Source of the DNA: Saccharum officinarum
Lineage: Eukaryota; Streptophyta; Magnoliopsida; Poales; Poaceae
Length of the DNA stretch: 64,000 nt
Assembly (NCBI GenBank): GCA_020631735.1
Contig: CM036201.1
Location: 79,212,502-79,276,501 of the forward strand
Direction of reading: 5' to 3'
In this document: positions 21,487-33,342 of the stretch, in pieces
Position numbering within the stretch: position 1 is the first letter of the stretch
Layout of the letters: each line of letters begins with the position of its first letter
Made by a program: the position numbers and the translations under genes
Notes under the pieces: model-generated
The model's input: the letters and a program-made list of their open reading frames with translations, nothing else
What the model was told of the DNA's origin: nothing
Database searches by the model: none

Positions 21487-24400
21487 CTCATACAGAATCC
21501 CCTGAAGCGATCTTGAAAAGTATTAAAAAATAATAGGGATACATTAAAACGTCAATCCACTGCCACATTATGAGAAGGAGAGATAACATGTAGCTTGATT
21601 TGAGGATGCCAAGGTTGCTAGAGCACACATAATAAGATGTCCACTGGAAAGTCAGCAGGATGTCATATAGGTGGACCTCTTCTGAACAATATTTAATTCC
21701 GATTCAGATTGCTGGAGCTTGTCCTTGTGAGGGTTCTCCGTTCTCGAGTGGGAGCATATCAACATGTCTAGCTTCAACATCCTCATTTTGTGCAGGCAAT
21801 GACCTAACATGGTGGCAAAGTAAATAGTAAGTGAACGGTTTTCATGGAAACAACATCTGAACGAAACTTTTGTTTCCATTGCACTGCTATTCTGACAGTA
21901 ACTGAAAGAAGTCAAGAACATGCAGTACAAACTGAGTGAACAATGTATTGAAACACAGGACATGACGACATCATTCTATTTTCCAAGAAAATCATGAAGC
22001 AGAAGTGACATGAATACTGAAAATTCAATTAAGCAAGTAAATGTCCCCTCAAGAAACAGAGAGAATGAGCATAAATTTAGATAATTGCACTGATCGTCAG
22101 GGCCAGAAGCGAGAAACTTTACCAACTTACCATAAATCTTTATCGACTAAAATATCTATTTTTGTCGCCTCTTATGCTCAACGCCCAAATTAGGCCGAGA
22201 AAGAAGCCTTTTGTTTTTCTCTGAAAACAAAATAGGAGACACCAAAACTAACAAGACAATGCACAACCTCAAATCGATAAGCTCATAATTTTTCTCAACA
22301 TAAGCTAAAAAATAGCGCCTATGTTGAAACATCGGTAAGAGTCATAATAATTTTAGCCTATATTTGTGCCTATCAGATAGAAAGAAGGAACATAAATGGT
22401 GCTCTGATCTGACTGACTATATGTGGAGCTAGCCATAGTGAGTTGGAAAATTGAAAATGAACAAACGTTTTTTTACTACAATCAAGTAAGGGTAAGTAGA
22501 GAATATTATATAAGTCAATGCAACATGCACTGATCAATGAGCTAATCGAATCCATAACTTAATGAACTAAAACATTAGGTTTTACCATCATAACTATAGT
22601 ATCTTGCAACTTAGGTTTCAGTCTATTAATAAATGAGAACAAAGGTGACCACATAAGCAAATAAATGAGAGCAAAGGTGACCATAGAAGCAATTTAGAAT
22701 TGTTCACTCTATTTCATGTACACTAGAAAAGGAAGCACGCTTCGCGGTGCCGTAGCATGCAAAATCATCTGAATTCGTTTGCTGAAGTTACATACAGCAG
22801 AAATACTGCATTCCTAAAGAAATTCTGAATAGATTAAGCAATACTATTTTGTAGACGCACCAAAACAATAGAAGGTCCCTTGTCTTCTATACAAACACAG
22901 ATGTGCACAATTGACTGCTCCCTTGATTGGCATTATTATCCATGCACAATTAAACCACAAAGGCACCAAGTCTAATGAAAAATGGCTGGAAATGAGAAAA
23001 TAGACCTCTTTTCAATGGCAAGCTACAACTACTCAACCATTTAAACAATACTAATGATGAACTAAAGTAGCAGTGAACTTCTGCAGTAACAAACTTCAAC
23101 CTCAACGGTAAGTTGTGTGCAATTCAATGACATTTTCATGTTGGACACGCAACCATAGGAGAACAAAAAACAACGTATCCGTTGAATTACAGAGGTTTCA
23201 TTAGTTAGATGTAAATGTGTGGCCATGAAGGCAAGTGTCATGAAGCTATTTCAGAGTCTATTATATGTAAAAAAAATAAGCCATTAATTATTAAAACCTG
23301 ATTGATATTGTTCATGGAGGCTGTCCTAGGAAGGAACAGAAAACGATGAGCTGTTGTCAAGCAAAAAACAAATGAAATGGTATTCAGGAAATTAAAAGTA
23401 TCTAGTGTTTTAGACACATATGGAAGCCGAACAGAAAAGACCGTTAAGCAAAATCGCAAGTAAACTATCAAGAAGATATATAATAGAAATACGATACATT
23501 GAGGAAACATCAAGCCATCCAAACCATCACTAATATCGGCACAGGACAGCCTTACAACAGACTGGTCATAGTCAAACCACTAAATTCTAAAATTCCAAGT
23601 AAATTATGCACCAAAAGACTACACAGTACTCAATGCAATATCAAATCATGGAAGAGACATCATAAGATGTTATATTCTGTAGGAAACCATCTATGCAGTA
23701 GAAAAGGACAGGATAATTTAATCTTGATTTGTATTTTTTTTAAATGCATGTTATATCCTGTAGAAAACCATATATGCAGTAGAAAAGGTCAGGATAATTT
23801 AATCTTGATTTATATTTTTTGAAAACGCCAAGGCACATGAAGCAATATTAGATAAATCACAATTTCAAACATTGAGATTAGGGAAAGAGACTAGGCAGAG
23901 AAATTTCATAGTCATAAGGTAAGAAATAGAATCAACAAAACCTCTTACTCCTACTTTTTATTAAGATCTATCCTCCTACTTTGGTACTTTCTTTTTCCTT
24001 GTAGAAGAATATTCCAAAAAAATGGAGTACGACAATCAAAATAAACATGGAAAAATGGCCTTGCTGCTTATCGTAATGGTTGAGTCATTCGGCAACAATA
24101 ACCAGCAATCTACTCAACTGCTTTGTTTAATGGGTAGTCATAAGCCATATGATTCATTTGCATAGGCCATAAAAATTGTGCTATAAAATTGTGCAGTCAT
24201 ATATATGTAGAACAATCCAAAATACCGAGATCAGAACAATCCAAAATACTGAGATCAGAACAATCCAAAATACTAAGATCATCTCATATGACTGCTTTTT
24301 GTTTGCATACATTGATACACCGCAATGGCAATAATGTACGTACTGAAAAATCACTGGCATAAACAAGCGGATCTGCAAGAAAGTGTATGTACTAAAAAAT

Positions 24401-27159
24401 CACAGGCATAACAAATTCAGTTCAAAGATCGAATCTAGCTGATCGACAGAACCTTAGTTCCAGATGTTTCCGACGTGCAAGAAAGTGGATTTGCAAGGAT
24501 GTGGACAAAGATGGATAGGAATAAATACATCATTGGCAATGGGGTGTTGTCAGTAATAGAACAGCCAACAAATTATGTGAAGTAAAGACATCACTGACAA
24601 TGGACTTATGCTCACCAACAAGCGCACAGAAATGTCGAAATCAACGAAAATGAAATAACACATGCAAAAGCAAATTGCTAAGATACAATGACATAGTCAT
24701 CACAAAACTATGCAAACAGCAAGAATCATGGAAGAATGGAAGAAGTAACCATCATTGCACAATTCCACTGTCTCGGTCTAAAAAATCTCATCATCCCACA
24801 ACCCTAAAACCTCAGTAAATAACTTGCAGAACGAAACAACCAATCATCACTGTACAATGAAGGATATGAGTTCTGCACATGACCCACGTATTTAAAAACA
24901 AGAGAAGCATAGGAGCAAACAGCCTCCTAGGGGAGGGTGGCCAAGATCCTCGCAGTGAGAAGAGGGAGCTGAGGGAAGAGGAGGGGGAGAAGGGGAGAGA
25001 GCGCACCTCCGCCATGCGCAACGGGCCAGATGAGACGATGTGGGGCTCCTCCAGTGATTAAGGCCGGCGAGCCAGATCCACACGTGCCCAGGCCCGGGGC
25101 TTGCAAGGAGAGCACACACCGGAGTGGTAAAGGGGAAAAGCGAGGACTGGGATAGCTCCGGCGATATGTCCATAGACCATAGGGATAGCTGGGGCCGTTG
25201 TGCCCCAAGCCAATGCCAGTTCGACGACGACCAGAACTGGTGGTAGATGGATAACCTGAACAGTGCAGAGCAAGCAGTGCAGCTGTATATAAATTGATCA
25301 CTTGCTCAAAAATTAAATAACACTAAAAAAGGATCTGTCAAGGCTCAACTGCACCCAATATTAGAAGTAATCATACGGACGCAAAAGGTGGTACCTGTCA
25401 GCATGATCATGCTTGTTAGCATACTTCAGAAACCTGATCTCATAAAGGCTCTGATCGGAAAAATGTTTGCTATTTTTTATAATTTGAACACACACACCCA
25501 TTCATGTGTGCAAATCATGTGGCTGGATGGGTTTGCCGAACGCAGCCGAACCCAAATATTCCGATACATGAGAATGGCCAGCAATGACAGAACTGGGAAC
25601 ATGGAATTTTTTGTGGTCTTCAACTTTTATGTAATAATCAACTTTTCTTCCACAGCTCCGTATGGTTATTATATATTACAATAAAGGAAGTTCAATGGCC
25701 CACAGTGACATACAACGCAGGTAAAGAAATAGAAGCTCGGTGGATAAAAGAACCATTTGCGAAAGGAATCAATGTCCATGAAATAAACAGGTACATGCAT
25801 GATGGGCTCATGTCTCGAATGCGAGGAGAGTGAATCAATACCTATGTTAGTTTATGCACAAATAGCAAAGCCATGTCCACATAGCTTAAGATGAAGACAG
25901 TAGCCCCGAGGTGAGGTCTTGAAATGTCCAAAATTTTCTGGAATGCCAAAGCATGAGCTAAATCTCAAGTTGGGTTGCATATACAACCAATGACAACTAA
26001 ATGGCACACATTGGAGGCAAACATGCCATCGATCTAAAATAGGATCACTCATGTCATCCAATAGTAAGCATCATGGAAAAGCAGGCAACCAAGAAATTTA
26101 ATTGAGAATTTAAGAATCACAATGCAATGATGACTAAGCAGCAATCTAACTCTCCTAAACACCTTGACAGACTAAATCCACAAGAAAACAGGGAAAAAAT
26201 AGGCATAATATTTTTCCCCTGGTTCCTAATGATGCAATCTTAAATTCAATATATGCTTATTTTACCAAACGACAAAAGCAGAACCATTGCCTACCTAGTT
26301 GGCACTTCCACCAGACCTAGCTCATTTTAGTACAGCTAATGTTGATACTGTTGTAGTTGCAAATAGGTATAATGTGATTATATGAGGGAAAAAGAGATGG
26401 AAAGTGAGTGGTTGTACCTTCAGTTAAGGAGCATAGTAGGCACCATGACACCAATTCTAAGGCACCATCGTTGCAAAGTATGGAGACAAGGTTAATAGAA
26501 CTGATATAAACACCACAGGAATTGGCAGGAATCAAGATCCAAGAATATGCAACCTTGGAACTAAACAATGCAGCCAGGACAGAACCTCCAACCGAAGGAT
26601 GAATGGAGCAAGATTTTGCTAAGATGTCATCCAATCCTATAGCTGCACCAAAATTGATAGCCCAGGTTCAATTCGTGACGTCTCAAGCAAAGGATTGGTA
26701 AAAAATTGCAAAAGAAATATCTTTCTTTCTTCCATCTTTTTTGTGTTACCTTATATGCTGGCCTGATTGAATCCAAAGAGGTGGATGGAGCACGGATCTG
26801 CAATAGAAGGCCATGGAAGAAAGAGGTACAGATGCCTTGGGGAGGAGAGCAGGAGATGAACAAAGCCCCCACCATAGCAGTCATCCGGATTCTAGATTGA
26901 CCACGGAGCCAGCACGGGGAGCAGGCGTGCAGGAGGCAGTGGGCAGCGCCGTTGCTGGCCCACAGTCCTCCACCATGCCACCGCCGACCATGGCCTCCGA
27001 CGGCTTCGCTCTGCACAGATCTGAGGAGAGGAGGGACGGATACGTGCATGGATGCACCGGATCGGCTAGCCAGCAAGGAAGACCGAGCAGGCAAGCCTAG
27101 ATCGACGTCCGTCCCGGCGCCGGTGAGGGAATGGGAGGGGGGAGAGAGAGAGAGATCAC
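21487..27159. other. Long stretch without a supported gene
   Basis: AT-rich, with small repeats. A roughly 80-bp unit is duplicated at about 23670-23820, and a 24-bp unit (AACAATCCAAAATACTGAGA core) occurs three times at about 24211-24282. GC- and CT-rich stretches at 24890-25270 and 26780-27160 resemble 5' leader sequence on the minus strand. Short open frames here have no support. Confidence 0.4.
22723..22726 (-). mobile_element. Second Helitron 3' terminus (minus orientation)
   Basis: On the minus strand the hairpin GCACCGCGAAGCGTGC is followed by TTCCTTTTCTAG and T, a canonical Helitron 3' end. The 5' end was not located. Confidence 0.6.
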
Positions 27160-27315
27160 CTTAACATGGCCCGGCAGTAGGCGACGAGCGGCCAGGTTGG
27201 CCGGACAGGGCGGCGGCGGCGGCCGGGCTGCAGCCGGCCATGGGGCCTGTTCGCCCGCGCCCCGCCCGCGGCGGAGAGCGGGCACCGCGGTGGCCCTGCT
27301 GTTGCGGCGCCACAT
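27160..27315 (-). CDS. Possible first exon of a minus-strand gene
   Basis: A 52-codon GC-rich frame starts at the ATG at 27315 (MWRRNSRATAVPALRRGRGA) after a CT-rich leader, and ends AAG before GTGATC, a usable splice donor. The Arg- and Pro-rich start could be an organelle-targeting peptide. No downstream exon could be chained with confidence. The Pack-MULE at 27554 lies about 240 bases upstream. The frame may be only a GC-rich artefact. Confidence 0.25.
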
Positions 27316-27553
27316 CGAGAGATGGAGAGGGAGAGAGAGACGGCCGTGCGGCAAGAGGTGGGGGGGCGCTTGGAGGGATCGCCGGAGGAGGCCGCCGCGA
27401 GATGCCGGGCGCGGTGTGTCTCTAGATCTAGAGAGAGGGAGAGGGACGGAGAAGGATGGAGAAGCTGCGAAGATATTTTTGCTGTGTGTACAGTAAACGT
27501 AGAAAAGGGTAAACCAGGGCCGTAAACACGGGATCAACGGCGGTAAGAAAATT

Positions 27554-29037
27554 GGGATATTTTGATCGAGGCCATTACAATTCTTCGAGTTCTAACAAAC
27601 GCCATTACAATTCGTGTATTCCGAGATCTGCCATTATAACTTCACATCTCCTCCGTCCGTGCCATTATCTGCGATTGCCGCGTACAAGGACCCACCGTCA
27701 GGTACGTATTTGTATAGCAACCCATACGGACATCAAGTTCCGGCTCCTCCGTCAGACTGAGCCTCCTGTCGCTCGCGTGTAGGCCGCCGCGGATGAGCGC
27801 CACCGCTCTGCCTCACCGCGCGTTCCTCACCGCGTCCGGCGCCGTCGCATCGCCGCGGAGGCGAGGCGTTCGGATCGGCGTCCTCTGAGGCATCAGAGCC
27901 CGAGCACGAACTCGAGGTGTCGCAGCCGGAGGCAGACTCGATGAAGGCGACGCACGCGAAGCGCGGCGGCACAACGGTCGCTCGCTGCCCACGGCCACCG
28001 CCTCCGCCACCTGCCTGAACACGTGCACGCACTCCACCGCTGCCCACCGCCAACAGCGCCACGGGACGGCTCCCTGCCACGATGGGTATAAGGATCTGAA
28101 CTAGCAGCTAGCAAGCAGCCACCTGAGTCCTGAGCACGCCACGAAGAAACGCGAGGCTGATCTGAATGAGCAGCAAGAAGCCACCTGAGCACGCCACGAA
28201 GAACCGCGAGGCCGAGAGTGCGGGTGCGTCCGCACGCTGCGCAGGCCGGCGGGCAACCCCTCGGCGGCCGCCATCAGCACGGGACAGGGTCGGGGAGCTC
28301 GCGCACGAGCTCGCAGTCGGAGTTGGCTGTCGGCGTGGAGGCCTACACGGATGTCAACGCCCTCTCCTTCATTCTCAGGTGCTCTCCCGGGCGGAGACTG
28401 TTGCTCGCCCGCGCGCCCGCGGCGGCTGCTGCTCGCACTCGCACCCGTATCGCGCTGGAGGCAGCGCGTAGGCTGTTCTACCTTCACCACGACTGCACGC
28501 CCGCGACGACCTGCAGCCTGCAGGGCCAACGGCCAGGAGCGCCCCCGTCGCTCTCGCGCGCCACCGGCGCACTAACACAAAGCGCACGACTTAGCTCCCC
28601 GCTCTCGCGTGCAGGCCGCCGCAGGCGAGCTCGGCCGCACCCCCCCCCCCACGCTCGCAGGCCGCCGTCGCCGCTACACTCACGCGCAGCCGCCGCCGTG
28701 GGCCGCCGCAGGCGAGCTCGGCCGCTCCCCCACGCGCGCAGGCAGCCACGGGCGAGCTCGGCCGCTCCCCCCACGCCCGCAGGCCACCGCCGCCGCTACA
28801 CTCACGCGCAGCCGCCGCCGTGGGCGTGCTCTGTCTGACGGAGGAGACGGCGACTTAACGTTCGTATGCCTTGCCGTATGTATATATACCTGACCGTGGG
28901 CCCTTGTACGCGACAGCAGTAGAAAATGGCACGGACGGAGGAGATGAGAAATTCTAATGGCAGATCTCAGAATAGGCGAATTGTAATGGTATTTCTCAAA
29001 ATTCGAAGAATTGTAATGGCCTAAATCAAAATAACCC
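27554..29037. mobile_element. Pack-MULE-like Mutator element with 210-bp inverted ends
   Basis: Inverted ends at 27554-27762 and 28828-29037 start GGGATATTTTGATCGAGGCC and GGGTTATTTTGATTTAGGCC. The 9-bp direct repeat AAGAAAATT flanks it exactly (27545-27553 and 29038-29046), the Mutator hallmark. The 1.07-kb interior is very GC-rich, unlike its surroundings, and has open frames on both strands. One minus-strand frame contains RFACVAFIESASGCDTSSSC. There is no transposase. GC-rich, host-derived interiors are typical of grass Pack-MULEs; the donor gene is not recognised. Inside, a unit with GCAGGCGAGCTCGGCCGC is repeated at about 28610-28830. Confidence 0.8.
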
Positions 29038-29104
29038 AAGAAAATTTGCTACCGTGGATAGCCTGGGAGGCGGCCAAAATCGGCCGGATTGATGAGAAGA
29101 GATA

Positions 29105-29361
29105 CTACCTCTGTCCGGTTAAGAATGCAATTCTAGTTCATTTTTTGATTTCCGTGTCCAATATTTGACCGAATATATAGATAAAAGTATTAATATTTTT
29201 GACACCAAATAAATATATTATGAAAATATATCTCATAACAAATCTAATGATACTAATTTTATGTCATAATTATTTATATTTTTTTATATATAATTAGTTA
29301 AACTTGACATACTAAAACATTGCACTGTGCTAGAATTGCATTCTTTTTAGGACGGAGGGAG
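29105..29361. mobile_element. Stowaway-like MITE
   Basis: The ends are CTACCTCTGTCCGG and GGACGGAGGGAG, flanked by TA on both sides (29103-29104 and 29362-29363). Length 257 bp. The AT-rich interior and TA target site fit Stowaway (Tc1/mariner). Confidence 0.75.
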
Positions 29362-29998
29362 TATGACCATACTGCTAGCTAATTTGAAGATGGAGGTTAT
29401 CCTCGGCATATACTGCCTCCATCCTCAATTATAAATTATTCTAATTTTTTTGGAGAGTCAAAATATCTCAAGTTTGTTCTAATCCTACATATTAGACATA
29501 TGAGCAGGACCCTACGACAAACGACAATGCCACTTTGTCCTCCTCACGTGCGACAGGGGGCTAGTCTAGCGGAGGCGACGAGTCATGGGTGGCGAGGTGA
29601 GGTGGGTGGGTGACCGGCGGTGGGCAGGGGAGCCTCGCCGATGAGATTAGGAAGGGCGGGGAGGCGGCGGCGGAGGAGTGCGATAGGTGGAGTGGTGAGG
29701 CCGCTTCGCCGCTGGCGGTGGTGTTGCGGTGGACAACCATGGCGGGGTGCTGCTGGCCACAAGGACGATGAAGCCGAAGATTGGTCGTCTAGCCACGGCA
29801 TACGGGTCGGTCGTGTATACGACCCCTCTGTATGTAACAGGAATGGACAACATGATTATATTCAAGCCCAATGGGTCCATTTCATGTGGGCCTGTTGCGT
29901 GCTGCTCAAGTTTTAGCCCATGCTTTGATTCGTTTCAGATTATTAAAAACCAATTTTGCCTCTATTTTCTAAAATCTAGATTCTGAGCAAAAATTGGT
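29362..29998. other. Non-coding stretch with a GC-rich patch
   Basis: A partial Stowaway-like sequence begins near 29414. 29520-29760 is GC-rich with low-complexity GGCGG runs. No supported gene. Confidence 0.4.
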
Positions 29999-30175
29999 GG
30001 GGTGTTTGGATCCTCTGGTTTTTAAGAAACTGGTAAAAGCTGGGTATCAAAAATTTCCTGGTTTTTGAGAATCTGACAAAAACTGGCACAAGAAACTGGC
30101 AAAAACAAGCACGTTTGGAGCCCACCCAGTTTCTAAAAGCCAGATTCTTAACAACTGGAGGGATCAAACAGGCCC
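29999..30175. mobile_element. 177-bp MITE with TTGGT flanks
   Basis: The ends are GGGGTGTTTGGATCCTCTGG and the complement of GGGCCTGTTTGATCCCTCCA. TTGGT precedes the element (29994-29998) and follows it (30176-30180). The superfamily is uncertain. Confidence 0.55.
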
Positions 30176-31465
30176 TTGGTCCATTTGTGGTGGTTCTGTG
30201 CAGTCCAGAGCCCTAGCAACATCACTTTTCCCCACTCCATCCAGTTGTACGGCGCCACTGACCTGCTTGCCGAGTATTCTGATGCCCCCATCCTCCATGC
30301 CGCCGACCATCCTGATGGCCCCCCATCCTCCACGTCGCCTGAGACTCCAACGGCCCCATCCTTCTAGCCCCGACAGCCTCAATTACTCGAATGCCCGACC
30401 ACTTGTTCCATGCCAGCGAGGACTGCAACAACCCCGGTTTGTGAAGGCCGCCGAAGCCTCGTGCACCGACGACAAACTCCTCCTGAGCCTCAGGTCAGTC
30501 ACTGACAACTTCTCTGGACCAGCTAGGTAAAATATTGGTTGCCCTCTCTACTAGATCCACTTCTCTAGACTAGAGCTAGGTAAAATATTGGCTGCCCTCT
30601 CTACTAGATCCACGGTACAAACTGGGAGTGCTTTGGGTATATATCATTATTTTCTCTTATTATGTTTCTTTGTTGGAATTACCCCTCACTTGATGTGGCA
30701 TCATTATAGTCTGTATGCTGGTTTTGTCCATAATAATGTAAGTAAACAAAATCCCAGGTGTACTGTCATAGTATCAGAAAATCACAAAAATCATGCCATG
30801 TAGCGCTTAACAACATATTTTGTGTATATGTCAAGATTATGATGTGCGGAGTAGTACATAGTACATTAGTGTAGCCGATGAGATGTAAGTAGTGGACTGA
30901 CCACACTCATGTGCTCTTACATGTGCAAGGAGTTTTTACTACTTACCAATAACATAGCTCGTTAGAAACTTGCTCTAAATTAAATGAATTGGCGTTCTTG
31001 TGTGCTCTTATGTGTGCAGGAGTTGTTACTACTTACCAGTAATGTAGCTTGTCTGAAACTTACTCTAATTTAAATGAATTGGTGTTCTATGAATCCTTAT
31101 GTTGCTGCATAATTTTCTTTCTCTAGGATCCTTTTACAGTGTAACTTTCCTTTTCAGATACCTAACATTTTTAAAATGGCTGCTGCTCTTTTTCTTACTC
31201 GAAGAACAATGTTTGCTCTTCAGCAGAAGGTGTTTTTCACTCTCATAAGAGATTTTCCGTTTTGGTTCCAAGTAATGCAGCTTCCTCCGGTGCAACTGGG
31301 GCAATAACATGACAGAACCCAATGACCATTCTCCTTCACATCCACCCAACTCTTGCACTATAATGTATGATCTTTCAGAATGTTTGGTTATGTAATTTGT
31401 GATGCTTTATTAGTTTTTATGGATAGTGTGTTATTTATTTATTTATTTATTTTGGCTTGATGCAG
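30176..31465. other. Stretch before the pseudogene, with small tandem duplications
   Basis: A roughly 50-bp unit with GCTAGGTAAAATATTGG is duplicated at 30523-30615, and a roughly 92-bp unit at 30910-31000 and 31001-31092. 30190-30530 is GC-rich with protein-like but unsupported frames. It may contain eroded upstream exons of the pseudogene. Confidence 0.4.
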
Positions 31466-33342
31466 AGGCAAGTACCAGAATGTTGTCCTCTCAGGTGATA
31501 ATTTTGAGTCCCTGGCGGAGCATGTTGCCAAGTTTCCTCCTATTTCAACTATCCCTTCTAGGAGGCTGGTCTCCATTGAACCTACAAGAACATTGGAATG
31601 CATTGATAAGTGTTGACCTCTGTTGTGGTCTGCCTTCTTACAATCGCTCTTTGCCAAAAAGAGAGGTATACCACTGGCTGATGCATATGATGAAAAAAAT
31701 GTTGGGGGTCATTCAAGACATGAGCATTTTAGCATTTCAGAAGCTTGTTCCTGCTGAAGCTACAGAAGCTAACAAGAAATCACCTGCTGATCATTAAGAG
31801 TATGCGATATTTGTTGAAAGATTCCTTTGTAAGGATTATGGGCCTGGCGCCCTCCAGCAGTTGCAGGAATGGGATCATTTTCTCAAATCATTGACACTTT
31901 CTGAGGACCAGCTGATGTCCATATTTCTTCAGGAGGAACCCATTGCTACTCTATTCTTTGACATTCATCGACTCCTGAAGCATCAATTTTCTTGCCGGAA
32001 TTTAAGTGATGAAGCTGCGAGCATTCTTTTGGATATTAATAACATTTACAGTGACACGTGTTTCATGGACCTATGTAGGGGATCCCTTCCTGAACAATTT
32101 CCTTGGGCCCATCTATCTCGTATTAGAGCTAATAGGATATTGGATCGCATGGTTTGCATTTTGTGCACCATCCCCATGGTAGTGTTATAGTTGATGTACA
32201 TCTGGAAGCCCTAGTTTGGTTTTGGATAATTGATGAAACCTAGGACTAACCTTTGGTCTAAGTGTGGAAATTAAACAAGGTGGTCCAATCCAAGTGATGG
32301 AGCAAGATGAGATCCATGGTGATGAAGGTGGATATGAAATTAAGATGATCAAGCTCTAATTTGGAAAAGAAGAAAGAGAAAAACAAAAACTGAGATGATC
32401 AAGGCAAAGGTATATGATAGGTTTCTGTTTTGCACTCATGCAAGACATCATAGAGGGTGTTAGTGACTTAGGATCGATAGCCATATTATAAAGAGGGAAA
32501 ATCTTTGGCTAAGCCGTTATCGAGTGCCACTAGGTGACATGACTTTTGCATATGCATTTAGAAACCTAGTGTGTTAACTTTGACCCTTGTAAAATGCTTT
32601 GAAAAATACTAACACACGTGCACATAAGTTCTACACTTTGTGGTTAGCAAGTTGGAAGCAAGGGCGAATTGGTTGCGGACTTAGAAAATGAAAAGGAGGC
32701 GAAGGTGTACTGACCGGACGCTGGCGTCGGTTTGACCAGACGCTGGCCCTGAGTTCGGTCAATCTTAACCACGCAGCACTGACTGGCCGAGAGTGGAGAA
32801 GAACGACCGGACACTGGCCCTAGCTCAATCGACACGCCGGTCACTTGTTGGTAGTCGGCACGGTGGCGTGATCAGACGCACCGGCCCTACGTCAGGTGGG
32901 GCCTGACGTACGGTGACGTCGGCATGGCTTGCGCGCACGAAGGAATAGTGAGAGGACCAGACGTTGGGGCGTGTCAGGTCAGCGTTGACCTGACGCGTTT
33001 GGTCACATTTTTCATGCTCTGGACCCTTACTGGACTCGACCGGATGCCACGTATTGGTGAGTCCGGTCAGTTTGTGCTGCGAGTCCAGTCTGACTTTAAC
33101 TGCACGAGTCACAGAGTTTTGACCATTGAGATCCGATGGCTAGGATTTGAACCGTGGACACGTGGCTGCCATCAAGACGATCAGACGCTGGGCTGAGTCC
33201 GGTCAGTGCGTCTGGTTAGCCCGAGAGTTCCCAACGGCTCTTTGAGTCTTGGGGCTCTATAAATAGAAAGGTACCGTCTTGGGGTTCACTCTCTTGGCAC
33301 TTTGATATACTTGACATCCTTGTGAGCCTAAGTAAACACCTC

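Noticed and set aside
26627..27094. 155-codon minus-strand frame
   Set aside because: Composition-driven; no domain, and it could not be chained in phase with the possible first exon at 27160-27315.
28218..28838. 206-codon plus-strand frame inside the Pack-MULE
   Set aside because: Arg/Ala/Pro low complexity from GC-rich tandem repeats; no start context or family match. Treated as cargo, not a gene.
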